Part shown: positions 1 to 8,585 of the stretch, piece after piece
How the letters are laid out: every line of letters starts with the position of its first letter
How positions within the stretch are numbered: the first letter of the stretch is position 1
Assembly (NCBI RefSeq): GCF_001423495.1
Contig: NZ_LMOG01000003.1
Location: 186,001 to 250,000, forward strand
Length of the DNA: 64,000 nucleotides
Direction: 5' to 3'
Origin: Xanthomonas sp. Leaf131
GTDB taxonomy: Bacteria > Pseudomonadota > Gammaproteobacteria > Xanthomonadales > Xanthomonadaceae
Translations under genes and position numbers: made by a program
Notes under the pieces: generated by a model
The model's input: the letters and a program-made list of their open reading frames with translations, nothing else
What the model was told of the DNA's origin: nothing
Database searches by the model: none

Positions 1-24
1 GTCTTTGCACAAACCGAGGCTGCC

Positions 25-510
25 ATGAGCGCTATCTCCACGTTCGAATTCACCGACCTGGAAGGTCGCACGCAGTCGCTGCGCGACTATGCCGGCAAGG
101 TGCTGCTGGTGGTCAATGTCGCCTCCAAATGCGGTTTTACGCCGCAATACGCCGGGTTGCAGGCGCTGTGGCAGCGCTATCGCGAACGTGGTTTGGTGGT
201 GATCGGATTCCCGTGCGACCAGTTCGGTCATCAGGAGCCGGGCGATGCCGCGCAGATCCGTCAGTTCTGCTCGCTCGATTACGCGGTGGATTTTCCGCTG
301 GCCGAGAAGATCGAGGTCAATGGCAGTGGCGCGCATCCGCTATGGCAGCACCTCAAGCACGAACAACGCGGCGTCTTGGGCTCGGAGGCGATCAAGTGGA
401 ATTTCACCAAGTTTCTGATCGGCCGCGATGGCCGCGTGCTGGAGCGGTATGCGCCGACCACCAAGCCGGAGGCCTTGGCTGCAGATATCGAGCGCGCGCT
501 GGGTACGTGA
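25..510 (+). CDS. Glutathione peroxidase family protein (Cys type)
   Basis: Thiol peroxidase that reduces hydrogen and lipid peroxides, probably in the cytoplasm because no signal peptide is visible. The 161-residue length is normal for bacterial GPx. Catalytic residues are readable: peroxidatic Cys36 in ASKCGFTPQY, Gln66 in FPCDQFG (most members have FPCNQFG), and Trp125-Asn126 in KWNFTKF. A second Cys at about 82 (QFCSLDY) lies at the usual conserved position, so the enzyme may use thioredoxin rather than glutathione, as many bacterial members do. ATG at 25 is preceded by a GAGG ribosome site at 16-19. It is convergent with fpr, with a REP-like hairpin between the two stop codons. Confidence 0.93.
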   Translation: MSAISTFEFTDLEGRTQSLRDYAGKVLLVVNVASKCGFTPQYAGLQALWQRYRERGLVVIGFPCDQFGHQEPGDAAQIRQFCSLDYAVDFPLAEKIEVNGSGAHPLWQHLKHEQRGVLGSEAIKWNFTKFLIGRDGRVLERYAPTTKPEALAADIERALGT

Positions 511-535
511 TAGCGCAGGGCGTGTCGCTCGAATT

Positions 536-603
536 GTAGGAGCGCACCCGGGCGCGACGAAGCATTACTGGGAACGCCTCATCGCGCCCGGGTGCGCTCC
601 TAC
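536..603. repeat. REP-like inverted repeat with GTAG head
   Basis: Two perfect 22-nt inverted arms (536-557 and 582-603) start with GTAGGAGCGCACCCGGGCG and are separated by 24 nt. The element sits between the convergent stops of the peroxidase gene and fpr. A GTAG head followed by a GC-rich palindrome is typical of REP sequences mobilised by REP-associated tyrosine transposases in Stenotrophomonas, Xanthomonas and Pseudomonas. It may also act as a bidirectional terminator. No transposase gene is present in this window. Confidence 0.8.
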
Positions 604-672
604 GACAGCGCATACCGGCGAAGTGATTCACATAAAACGCCGCACCCGCATCGGGGTTTTACGCGCGTCGCA

Positions 673-1452
673 TCACTTCTCGACGAATGCGCGTTCGAAC
701 ACGTAATGCCCCGGCGTGCCGATGCGTGGCGAGGTTTCGAAGCCGCGCGCATCCAGCACGCTGCGCAGGTCGGCCAGCATCTGCGGGCTGCCGCAGATCA
801 TGAAACGGTCGTTGGCCGGATCCAGCGGTGGCAAGCCCAGCGTCTGCTGCATGCGGCCGTCTTCCATCAGCTCGGTCAAACGGCCCCGATTGGTGAACGC
901 TTCGCGCGTCACTGCCGGGTAGTACAGCAACTTGTCGCGCAGGATGTCGCCGAGAAATTCGTGCTGCGGCAGCTCGCGTTCGAAATAGTCGCGATAGGCC
1001 AGGTCCTGCACGAAGCGCACACCCTGGGTCAGGATCACCTTGTCGAAGCGCTCGTAGGTTTCCGGGTCCTTGATCACCGACAACCACGGCGCCAGGCCGG
1101 TGCCGGTGCCCAGCAAGTACAGATTGCGTCCCGGGTGCAGGTCGCTGATCAGCAGCGTGCCGGTGGGCTTCTTGCCGACAAGCACCTGGTCGCCGGGCTT
1201 GATGTGCTGCAGCCGCGAGGTCAGCGGGCCATCGGGCACCTTGATGCTGAAGAACTCCAGATGTTCTTCCCAGTTGGCGCTGGCGATCGAATACGCGCGC
1301 AGCAGCGGGCGCGTCTCGGTCTCCAGGCCGATCATCACGAACTGGCCGTTCTCGAAACGGAAACCGGCATCGCGAGTGGTGGTGAAGCTGAAATAGGCGT
1401 CGGTCCAGTGACGGACCTCAAGCACCGTTTGGGCGCCAAAAGCGGAAGACAT
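673..1452 (-). CDS. fpr: Ferredoxin--NADP(+) reductase
   Basis: FAD flavoenzyme that transfers electrons between NADPH and ferredoxin or flavodoxin, usually linked to oxidative stress defence and Fe-S or haem metabolism. At 259 residues it matches bacterial Fpr. The N-terminal FAD domain carries the RAYSIAS motif near residue 54 and the C-terminal half carries the NADP domain (LLGTGTGLAPWLS). The protein ends in VFERAFVEK, the short tail typical of bacterial Fpr. ATG at 1452 is clear. A perfect 13-bp-arm palindrome lies about 50 bp upstream and could be an operator. Confidence 0.93.
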   Translation of the reverse strand: MSSAFGAQTVLEVRHWTDAYFSFTTTRDAGFRFENGQFVMIGLETETRPLLRAYSIASANWEEHLEFFSIKVPDGPLTSRLQHIKPGDQVLVGKKPTGTLLISDLHPGRNLYLLGTGTGLAPWLSVIKDPETYERFDKVILTQGVRFVQDLAYRDYFERELPQHEFLGDILRDKLLYYPAVTREAFTNRGRLTELMEDGRMQQTLGLPPLDPANDRFMICGSPQMLADLRSVLDARGFETSPRIGTPGHYVFERAFVEK

Positions 1453-1501
1453 GCCGTTTAGTGTCGTGATGAAGAATGCCCGGCAATTCTACCTCATGCC
1501 T

Positions 1502-1530
1502 GGCCAAATGAGATGGAATCTCATTTGGCC
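1502..1530. promoter_or_regulatory. Perfect palindrome upstream of fpr
   Basis: GGCCAAATGAGAT, GGA, then ATCTCATTTGGCC: 13-nt arms around a 3-nt centre, 50-78 bp upstream of the fpr start. The core AATGAGATGGAATCTCATT matches a Fur-type box at roughly 13 of 18 positions, so a metal or redox regulator is possible. It could instead be a transcript hairpin: no T-run follows it on either strand, which argues against a simple terminator. The role is inferred. Confidence 0.5.
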
Positions 1531-1533
1531 GTT

Positions 1534-1680
1534 GAATCGGGAGTGGGGAATCGGGAATGGGGTGCAATTGCAAACAGATCCCGCACCGCTTTCGGATCAG
1601 GAAACTCAGTCCCTATCAGCCGCCCGAAAGCCGCTTCTAACGATTCCCGAATCCTCATTCCCGATTCGCGATTCCCGGCC
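1534..1680. repeat. Dispersed ATTCCCGATTCCC-type element, copy 1
   Basis: The left end (1534-1561) reads GAATCGGGAGTGGGGAATCG and onward. The right end (1641-1680) is an imperfect inverted copy rich in ATTCCCGATTC. The roughly 85 nt between them differ from the other copies in this window (42355, 50580, 63145). The right end touches the stop codon of the ABC transporter gene (1681-1683). It probably is a non-autonomous, MITE-like intergenic repeat. Confidence 0.7.
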
Positions 1681-3561
1681 TCACCGATACCCCGCAGCCT
1701 GCAGCTCGAACAACTCCGCATAACGCCCGCCCTGCGCCATCAACTCCGCATGCGTACCGTTGGCCTCGATGCGCCCTGCAGCCAGCACCAGAATGCGATC
1801 GGCCATGCGCACGCTGGAGAAGCGGTGCGAGATCAGCACGGCGGTGCGGTTGTCCGACAACTCCTTGAAGCGCTGGAACACCTCGAACTCGCTGCGTGCA
1901 TCCAGTGCGGCGGTGGGTTCGTCCAGGATCATCAGTTGCGCATCGCGCATGTAGGCGCGCGCGATGGCGATCTTCTGCCATTGCCCGCCGGACAAGTCCA
2001 CGCTGTTCTTGAAGCGACGTCCCACCAGCTGGTCGTAGCCATCGGGCAGGCCGTCGATCAGCTCGCCGGCCATCGCGCGTTGTGCGGCGGCACGGATGCG
2101 CGGTGCATCGTCCATCGCATCCACCTGGCCCACGCCGATGTTCTCGCCAACGCTCAAGTGATAGCGCACAAAGTCCTGAAAGATCACACCCAGGTTGGCG
2201 CGCAGATCGTCCAGGTCGTAATCGCGCAGGTCGCGGCCATCGAGCAGGATGCGTCCCTCATCCGGGTCGTACAGCCGCGCCAGCAACTTGACCAGGGTGG
2301 TCTTGCCCGCACCGTTCTCGCCGACCAGCGCCAGCACTTCGCCTGCGCGCAGCTCGAAATCCAGATGCCGCACCGTCCACTGCTCGGCCTCGGGATAGCG
2401 AAAGCCCACATCTTCGAACACGAAGCCCTGGCGGATCGGGCGCGGCACCGGCAATGCATTCGGGCGCGAGCGGATTTCCGGCACGATGTTGAAGAACGAA
2501 TACAGATCGTCCAGATACAGCGCCTGGCCGGCGACCTGCGAAAACCCGATCAGCAGGCCTTCCAGCAACTGCCGCAGACGCAGGAAACTGCCGGCCAGAA
2601 AGGTCAGGTCGCCAATGCTGAAATCGCCGCGCACCGTGCGCCAGGCGATGTAGCCATAGGCCATGTAGTAACCCAACGTGCCCAGCGCAGCCAGCAATGC
2701 ACCCCATAAAGCACGCTTGCGTGCGAGTGCGCGATTGGCCTGGAAGAACTTGTCGGCCAGCCGGCGATAGCGCGTGATCAAAAAGCGGTGCAGGTTGAGG
2801 ATTTTGACTTCTTTGGCGGTCTCGACGCTGGCGCCGACCTGGCGCAAGTAGTCGAGCTGGCGCCGCTCCGGCGTCCATTGAAAGTTGAGCGAATAGCCCA
2901 GCGCATTGAAATGCGCCTCGCCGATAAAGGCAGGAATCAACGCGATGGCCAGCAACAGGATCAACCAGGGCGCATACACCACCAGGCCCACGGCCAGACT
3001 GACCACGGTGATGGCGTCCTGCACTTGCCCGAACAACTGACTCATCAGGTTCATGCGGTTCATGGTCTGGCGCCGCGCACGATCCAGCTTGTCTTGCCGG
3101 TCGGGGTCTTCGAAGTCCTCCAGGTCCAACTGCGCGGCGTGTTCCATCAGGCGCACGCTGGCGGCGTTGTTGAACAGTTCCGAGAGCAGCGCATCGGCGT
3201 AGCCGACCATGCGGCCGAGCAGGTCCGAACCGACCGCCAGCGCCAGTTCCAGTGCCAGCAATTCCAGCAACCGGTCCAACCGGCCGCTGCTCAGCGCCTG
3301 CGTCAGCGAATCGAACGCCGGCGGCTGGCCAACCAGGTGGATCGCTTCATCGATGATCAGCTTGCCGATGTACAGCGATGCCACCGGCATCAACGCACGC
3401 AGCACGCGCAGACCGATGCTGCTCAGGCTCAGCCAGCGGCTGGTCTGCCAGATCTGGCGCAAAAACGGCGGCAGATTGCGCAACGCGTTCAAGCGTTCGC
3501 GCAGGGTAGGGCCGGTACGGGGGGCGGCGGGCGCGGTGGCGCCGGAACGGGAAGCTGACAT
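1681..3561 (-). CDS. ABC exporter, fused membrane and ATPase domains
   Basis: A half-transporter of 626 residues: membrane domain at about 40-360, then an ATPase domain with Walker A (GENGAGKTT), signature LSGGQ, Walker B (LMILDEPT) and the H-loop in LISHRF. All catalytic motifs are intact, so it should hydrolyse ATP and export a lipid, peptide or drug across the inner membrane, probably as a homodimer. The substrate cannot be read from sequence. It stands alone; the neighbouring fumarase gene is divergent. Its stop codon is bordered by dispersed-element copy 1. Confidence 0.85.
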   Translation of the reverse strand: MSASRSGATAPAAPRTGPTLRERLNALRNLPPFLRQIWQTSRWLSLSSIGLRVLRALMPVASLYIGKLIIDEAIHLVGQPPAFDSLTQALSSGRLDRLLELLALELALAVGSDLLGRMVGYADALLSELFNNAASVRLMEHAAQLDLEDFEDPDRQDKLDRARRQTMNRMNLMSQLFGQVQDAITVVSLAVGLVVYAPWLILLLAIALIPAFIGEAHFNALGYSLNFQWTPERRQLDYLRQVGASVETAKEVKILNLHRFLITRYRRLADKFFQANRALARKRALWGALLAALGTLGYYMAYGYIAWRTVRGDFSIGDLTFLAGSFLRLRQLLEGLLIGFSQVAGQALYLDDLYSFFNIVPEIRSRPNALPVPRPIRQGFVFEDVGFRYPEAEQWTVRHLDFELRAGEVLALVGENGAGKTTLVKLLARLYDPDEGRILLDGRDLRDYDLDDLRANLGVIFQDFVRYHLSVGENIGVGQVDAMDDAPRIRAAAQRAMAGELIDGLPDGYDQLVGRRFKNSVDLSGGQWQKIAIARAYMRDAQLMILDEPTAALDARSEFEVFQRFKELSDNRTAVLISHRFSSVRMADRILVLAAGRIEANGTHAELMAQGGRYAELFELQAAGYR

Positions 3562-3827
3562 CGCGCTAGTGTGCCGCGCGCGGCGTGCGTGTGAAGTGTT
3601 GGAGGGGCGCCGGCGCGCATGCAGGCATCGCTGCGCGATCGCGGCGGCGCCGCCGACTGCGCGCTCGCAAGCCGGCGCGTTCGGTATCTTGCAGGGCGCC
3701 GGTGCATTGGGTCGGGCGCCACGTGATCCATGGCCCGATCAATCGCAGCCATCGACGCGGCGGCAGGACGCGCCGGAAGTTTCGACTAAAATGCCCGGAT
3801 TGCCCCCCGCCAGCCGTAGAGCCAGCC

Positions 3828-5348
3828 GTGACCTCGATCAAGCAGGAAGACCTCATCCAGTCCGTCGCCGATGCGCTGCAGTACATCAGCTACTACCACC
3901 CGGTCGACTACATCAAGAATCTGTCCGCCGCTTACGAGCGCGAAGAGTCGCCGGCCGCCAAGGACGCCATCGCGCAGATCCTGATCAACTCGCGCATGTG
4001 CGCCGAAGGCCACCGCCCGATCTGCCAGGACACCGGCATCGTCACCGTGTTCCTGGAAATCGGCATGCAGGTGCGCTGGGACGACGCCACCATGGGCGTG
4101 GAAGACATGGTCAACGAAGGCGTGCGCCGCGCCTACAACCACCCCGACAACAAGCTGCGCGCCAGCGTGCTGGCCGACCCGGCCGGCAAGCGGCAGAACA
4201 CCAAGGACAACACGCCTGCGGTGGTCAACACCAAGATCGTGCCTGGCCACCATGTCGAAGTGATCGTCGCGGCCAAGGGCGGCGGGTCGGAAGCCAAGAG
4301 CAAATTCGCCATGCTCAACCCGTCCGACTCCATCGTCGACTGGGTGCTCAAGACCGTGCCGACCATGGGCGCCGGCTGGTGCCCGCCGGGCATGCTCGGC
4401 ATCGGCATCGGCGGCACCGCCGAAAAGGCGATGCTGCTGGCCAAGGAAGCACTGATGGAGCCGATCGACATCGTCGATCTGCAGGCGCGCGGCGCCTCCA
4501 ATCGCGCCGAAGAACTGCGCCTGGAGCTGTACGAAAAGGTCAACGCGCTCGGCATCGGCGCGCAAGGCCTGGGCGGCCTGACCACGGTGCTGGACATCAA
4601 GGTCAAGGATTACCCGACCCACGCCGCCAACCTGCCGGTGGCGCTGATTCCCAACTGCGCCGCCACCCGCCACGCCCACTTCACCCTGGACGGCAGCGGC
4701 CCGGTGATGCTGGACCCACCGTCGCTGGAAGACTGGCCCAAGCTCACCTACAACCCGACCAATGCGCGCCGGGTGAATCTGGACACCATCACCCGCGAAG
4801 AAGTCGCCAGCTTCAAGCCGGGCGAAGTGGTGCTGCTCAACGGCAAGCTGCTGACCGGCCGCGACGCCGCACACAAGCGCATGATCGACATGCTCAATCG
4901 CGGCGAAACGTTGCCGGTCGATTTCACCAACCGCTTCATCTATTACGTCGGCCCGGTCGACCCGGTGCGCGATGAAGTGGTCGGCCCGGCCGGCCCGACC
5001 ACCGCCACGCGCATGGACAAGTTCACCCGCCAGATGCTGGAACAAACCGGCCTGCTGGGCATGGTCGGCAAGTCCGAGCGCGGCGATGCAGCGATCGATG
5101 CGATCCGCGACAACAAGGCCGTCTATCTGATGGCCGTCGGCGGCTCGGCGTACCTGGTGTCCAAGGCGATCAAGGCCGCGCGCGTGCTGGCATTCGAAGA
5201 TCTGGGCATGGAGGCGATCTACGAATTCGAGGTCAAGGACATGCCGGTGACCGTGGCGGTGGATTCCACCGGCGAGTCGGTGCACAAGACCGGTCCACGG
5301 CTGTGGCAGTCGCGTATCGGCAAGATTCCGGTCGTGGTCGAAGCCTGA
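3828..5348 (+). CDS. Fumarate hydratase, class I (iron-sulfur)
   Basis: TCA-cycle enzyme that interconverts fumarate and malate with an oxygen-sensitive 4Fe-4S cluster. It resembles E. coli FumA/FumB. Cluster cysteines are visible in RPICQDTG, AGWCPPGML and PNCAATRH. The open frame runs back to 3585, but the upstream part is low-complexity and unlike fumarase. GTG at 3828 (MTSIKQEDLIQS) gives 506 residues, the family length. A hairpin with a T-run follows directly. The 266 bases upstream, up to the divergent ABC gene, hold no gene that I can support. Confidence 0.93.
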   Translation: MTSIKQEDLIQSVADALQYISYYHPVDYIKNLSAAYEREESPAAKDAIAQILINSRMCAEGHRPICQDTGIVTVFLEIGMQVRWDDATMGVEDMVNEGVRRAYNHPDNKLRASVLADPAGKRQNTKDNTPAVVNTKIVPGHHVEVIVAAKGGGSEAKSKFAMLNPSDSIVDWVLKTVPTMGAGWCPPGMLGIGIGGTAEKAMLLAKEALMEPIDIVDLQARGASNRAEELRLELYEKVNALGIGAQGLGGLTTVLDIKVKDYPTHAANLPVALIPNCAATRHAHFTLDGSGPVMLDPPSLEDWPKLTYNPTNARRVNLDTITREEVASFKPGEVVLLNGKLLTGRDAAHKRMIDMLNRGETLPVDFTNRFIYYVGPVDPVRDEVVGPAGPTTATRMDKFTRQMLEQTGLLGMVGKSERGDAAIDAIRDNKAVYLMAVGGSAYLVSKAIKAARVLAFEDLGMEAIYEFEVKDMPVTVAVDSTGESVHKTGPRLWQSRIGKIPVVVEA

Positions 5349-5366
5349 GTCGAACGCGCAATCGCG

Positions 5367-5400
5367 AAAGAAAGCCGGGGCATACTCCGGCTTTCTTTTT
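5367..5400 (+). terminator. Rho-independent terminator of the fumarase gene
   Basis: AAAGAAAGCCGG, short loop, CCGGCTTTCTTTTT: a 12-bp stem ending in a run of T, 18 bp after the fumarase stop. Confidence 0.9.
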
Positions 5401-5483
5401 GCCCATGCGATGCGCGTGCCTGCCGATCGCATCGGCGCCGACGTCGTTCTACCGCTGCATTCCCAACTCGCAAAGGACGCACC

Positions 5484-6119
5484 ATGCCCAACACCCTTTA
5501 CTACTCACCCAGCACCGCAGCCCTGGTCGTGCATTGGCTGCTGATCGAACTCGACGTACCGCACGCGCTGCATCCGCTGGATTTCGATCGCGCCGAGCAG
5601 AAATCGCCTGACTATCTGGCACTCAATCCGGCTGGCGTGGTGCCGACCCTGGTGCTGGAGGGCCAGGTGTTGACCGAGGCAGCAGCAATCGTGCTTCACC
5701 TGGCCGACCTGTATCCGCAGTCTGGATTGGCGCCGCCGGTCGGCACGCCTGCGCGCGCGGATTACTACAAGTGGATGTTCTTCTGCGCCAACACCTTACA
5801 GCCGGCGTATCGGGCCTGGTTCTACCCGAGCGAGCCGGCCGGTGCCGCGCACAGCGATGCGGCGCAGGCGCAGGCACGGCAAAAACTCGAGGCGGCCTGG
5901 GCCCAGGTCGATGCCCACCTGCAAGCCAATGGGCCGTATCTGCTCGGTCAGACGCTGTCGGCGGCCGATTTCATGCTGACCATGATGATGCGCTGGTCGC
6001 GCAACATGCCCCGGCCCAGCAATACCTGGCCGGCGCTGAAAACGCATGCGCAGCGAATGAAAGCCCGGCCGGCGTTTCAGGAAACCTATCGCCGCGAGGG
6101 TCTAACGGACTGGACCTGA
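5484..6119 (+). CDS. Glutathione S-transferase family protein
   Basis: Cytoplasmic GST-fold protein of 211 residues. The N-terminal thioredoxin-like domain (MPNTLYYSPSTAALVVHWLL) has the usual Ser near residue 8-10 as candidate thiol activator, the cis-Pro motif GVVPTLVLEG near 53, and the glutathione-contact EAAAI near 67. The C-terminal helical domain contains GQTLSAADFMLTMM (N-capping box). The substrate is unknown. It has a good ribosome site (AAAGGA) and lies 135 bp after fumarase, separated from it by a terminator, so it is probably its own unit. Confidence 0.88.
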   Translation: MPNTLYYSPSTAALVVHWLLIELDVPHALHPLDFDRAEQKSPDYLALNPAGVVPTLVLEGQVLTEAAAIVLHLADLYPQSGLAPPVGTPARADYYKWMFFCANTLQPAYRAWFYPSEPAGAAHSDAAQAQARQKLEAAWAQVDAHLQANGPYLLGQTLSAADFMLTMMMRWSRNMPRPSNTWPALKTHAQRMKARPAFQETYRREGLTDWT

Positions 6120-6231
6120 ATCCTCAGGCGCAGCATGCGAAGCGCTGTGTCCATAAGCTCCTTACGAGGCGCTCCGCTATGCCTGCTGCGTAGTACGATC
6201 GCGACACTCACCAGAGAGCAGGGGCTCGTCC

Positions 6232-6945
6232 ATGTCGCATTCCGCATCCCGTCGAAAATTGCTGCAATGCGCATGTTGCGCGCCGATCGCGGCCGCCACC
6301 GCGTCACTGCCGTTCGCGCTGCGCGCAGCGCCGTCCAAAAAGACCGATCTGACCGCCGAACAGGCATTGCAGACCTTGCGTGACGGCAATGACGCCTTCG
6401 TCCAGAACCGTCCCAAGAAGGTGGTTTCCGACGGCAAGCGCCGGTTGGAACTGGCGTTGGGCCAGACCCCGTTCGTGATTCTGGTGTCGTGCTCGGATTC
6501 GCGCGTGCCGCCGGAACTGCTGTTTGGCCGCGGCCTGGGCGAGATGTTCATCGTCCGCAACGCCGGCAATACGGTCGACACCACTGCGCTGGGGTCGATC
6601 GAATATGCGGTCAGCCAGCTCGGCGTGCCGCTGGTGGTGGTGATGGGCCACGAGAGCTGCGGCGCGGTGGCTGCGGCGGTGTCGGTGGTGGAGCAGGGCG
6701 CGTTCTATCCGGGCGCGATCGGCTCCATGATCGAGCCCATCGTCCCCGCCGTGCTGACTGCCAAGAGCAAGGGTGGCGATGACCTGCTGGCCGCCTCGGT
6801 CAAGGCCAACGTCAAGCGCACCGTCGACCGCCTGCGTGCCGCTTCCGAGCCGGCACTGCTGGAACCGCTGCGTGCAGGCAATGTTCGCGTGGTCGGTGCG
6901 TATTACACCTTGAAAGACGGCAAGGTGGATTTCTTCGACGTCTGA
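6232..6945 (+). CDS. Beta-carbonic anhydrase with Tat-like signal
   Basis: Zinc enzyme that interconverts CO2 and bicarbonate. The zinc site is readable: CSDSRVPPE (Cys and the Asp-Arg dyad) and GHESCGAV (His and Cys), spaced as in beta-class enzymes. Unlike most bacterial members it has an N-terminal extension, SASRRKLLQCACCAPIAAAT, which looks like a twin-arginine signal. The folded zinc enzyme is therefore probably exported to the periplasm. Cysteines in the hydrophobic stretch leave a lipoprotein reading possible. It is a single gene closed by a strong terminator. Confidence 0.9.
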   Translation: MSHSASRRKLLQCACCAPIAAATASLPFALRAAPSKKTDLTAEQALQTLRDGNDAFVQNRPKKVVSDGKRRLELALGQTPFVILVSCSDSRVPPELLFGRGLGEMFIVRNAGNTVDTTALGSIEYAVSQLGVPLVVVMGHESCGAVAAAVSVVEQGAFYPGAIGSMIEPIVPAVLTAKSKGGDDLLAASVKANVKRTVDRLRAASEPALLEPLRAGNVRVVGAYYTLKDGKVDFFDV

Positions 6946-6966
6946 TCGCGGTTGCCGTGGTTCCGC

Positions 6967-6999
6967 AAAACAGCGCAGGAGGCAATCCTGCGCTGTTTT
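6967..6999 (+). terminator. Terminator after carbonic anhydrase
   Basis: A perfect 14-bp stem, AAAACAGCGCAGGA / TCCTGCGCTGTTTT, with a 5-nt loop (GGCAA); the stem ends in TTTTT. It can also work on the other strand because the stem begins with AAAA. Confidence 0.92.
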
Positions 7000-7002
7000 T
7001 GC

Positions 7003-7247
7003 ATGCGCGCAACGGCGCGCTCGTCAGCGCGATGGAATCTCAGTCCAGATCAGCGTCGAGCGTCTTGCGCCGACGCAGCGGCATCGGGTCTGGCGCATCA
7101 GTGCCTTGGGCACCGTCTCCAGTGTCCTGACGCCTTCCTCCCGCAGCCACGCGTCACCACGCGGCAGCAGTTTGAATGTGCCATCAACATGTCGATGCAG
7201 TACTGGCGACTGGCCGGCAACGCGCCGGCCAGCGCAGCGGCTGGCGG
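7003..7247. other. Gene-poor stretch, possible decayed reading frame
   Basis: No intact gene. On the minus strand, two overlapping frames give coherent peptide pieces (one with GTFKLLPRGDAWLREEGVRT, ending at 7024; another ending PMPLRRRKTLDADLD just before it). This is what a small gene broken by a frameshift would look like. I do not recognise the family, and chance is not excluded. Confidence 0.3.
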
Positions 7248-8381
7248 TTAGAACCACTCCAGCAACGACACACCCAGGCCGATATAGGTCGCCTTGTGGT
7301 TGTAGTCGATCAGGCTTTCGCCATAGCCGTCGAACACCTGCACATGGCCGCGCAGCAGGTTGGTGATCGGGAAGCCGTAGTCCAGCTGCACCGAGCCGTG
7401 CGAGCGGTCGCCGCCACGCAGCGAATGCCGCGCGATCAACGCGAATTCGTGACCATCCTTGTTGTAGACCAGGGTCGCGTCGCCGCGGCCCATGTAATCC
7501 TCGATATCGGGATTGTTGTCGTCGGCGCGGTCTTCCTTGATGCGGAACCACGGGCGCAGCGTCAGTGCCCAGTTCTCGCGATCCAGACCGATGTTGAGAA
7601 TCGCCCGGTTCCAGGAACGCGACAGCGGATCCTCGCGGCCGTTGGACATGTGATTGATGCTGATACCGCTCATGCGGCCCTTCCAGCCGAACAGGCTGTA
7701 GTTGTTGCGGAACACCAGCATCATTTCCGGCTCGTAATTGGTTTCGCGAAACGGGCGTGATGCATCGGTGTTGTAGGCCTGCCAGCGCGAGCTCTGGGTG
7801 TAGCCCATCCAGATATCGCCGTTGTCGCCGAACAGATCCTCCACCACCTTGGTCTTGAAGCTGAGCTGGAACTTCAGCTCGGCGCTGTCCAGTTGCTGCG
7901 GCGTGGACACCGAGTTGGCCGGGTTCGGCGACTGCGGGGTGCGATTGGAATCGCTGGTCCAGAACGCCGGCAACAGATAGACCGGCTTGTAGCCACGCAG
8001 CTGGAACGTGCCCAGCTTGGAGTCCTTGGCCAGCTCCCAGCGGCGATCCAGCAGCGAGCCACGGCCAGCGTTGGCCACGGCCTCGGCCTTGGGTTGGTCC
8101 TCGCCATCGGCGCGGAAAAAATCGCCCACGCGGCTGGTGCTGCGCGCGCTTTCCGGCTTGGTCTCTTTCTGTTTGGCCAGCTGTGCAGCGGCATCGGCTT
8201 CAGCGGTCAGCTGCGGTGTGTAGCCCAGCGCCTGGTCGTAACACGCCAGCCGCGCCGCATCCGAGGTGACGGAGGTGCAGGCCTGCGGGGAGGCGGGTGT
8301 TGGCGCGATTTCCTGCGCGTGCGCCAGTGGTGCGGCCGCCAGGGCAATCAGCATCAAGGGACGGGTGCGGTGTTTTGACAT
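7248..8381 (-). CDS. pldA: Outer membrane phospholipase A
   Basis: Beta-barrel phospholipase that hydrolyses phospholipids mislocalised to the outer leaflet of the outer membrane. The active-site signature INHMSNG (His and nucleophilic Ser) is followed by SRSWNR, whose Asn completes the His-Ser-Asn triad. The open frame extends to 8477, but ATG at 8381 gives MSKHRTRPLMLIALAAAPLAHAQ, a proper signal peptide, and 377 residues. After the signal comes a Cys-containing motif (CTSVTSDAARLACYDQ) common in xanthomonad periplasmic proteins, then the barrel, ending in the aromatic VSLLEWF. Confidence 0.9.
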   Translation of the reverse strand: MSKHRTRPLMLIALAAAPLAHAQEIAPTPASPQACTSVTSDAARLACYDQALGYTPQLTAEADAAAQLAKQKETKPESARSTSRVGDFFRADGEDQPKAEAVANAGRGSLLDRRWELAKDSKLGTFQLRGYKPVYLLPAFWTSDSNRTPQSPNPANSVSTPQQLDSAELKFQLSFKTKVVEDLFGDNGDIWMGYTQSSRWQAYNTDASRPFRETNYEPEMMLVFRNNYSLFGWKGRMSGISINHMSNGREDPLSRSWNRAILNIGLDRENWALTLRPWFRIKEDRADDNNPDIEDYMGRGDATLVYNKDGHEFALIARHSLRGGDRSHGSVQLDYGFPITNLLRGHVQVFDGYGESLIDYNHKATYIGLGVSLLEWF

Positions 8382-8585
8382 GGGCAGTCTGGCCGAGTGA
8401 AGGCGCCAGGCAGGCGCAGAGGCGTGCAGCTTAACGGTGGCGTCTGCATACGCGGTGTGTACACGGCGGCATAACATTCGATCAGCTGGCTGCGTTTGAG
8501 GGGCAGCGACAGGTCGGTGCTTGCTTGCGCTGCCAACGTTGGATCAACCGTCTCGCGCCACTGGCACCGGTGGCCGCTGCAGCGA

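Noticed and set aside
3786-5432. A long minus-strand frame opposite fumarase
   Set aside because: Same reason: antisense shadow with His/Asp/Val-rich composition; the fumarase reading is unambiguous.
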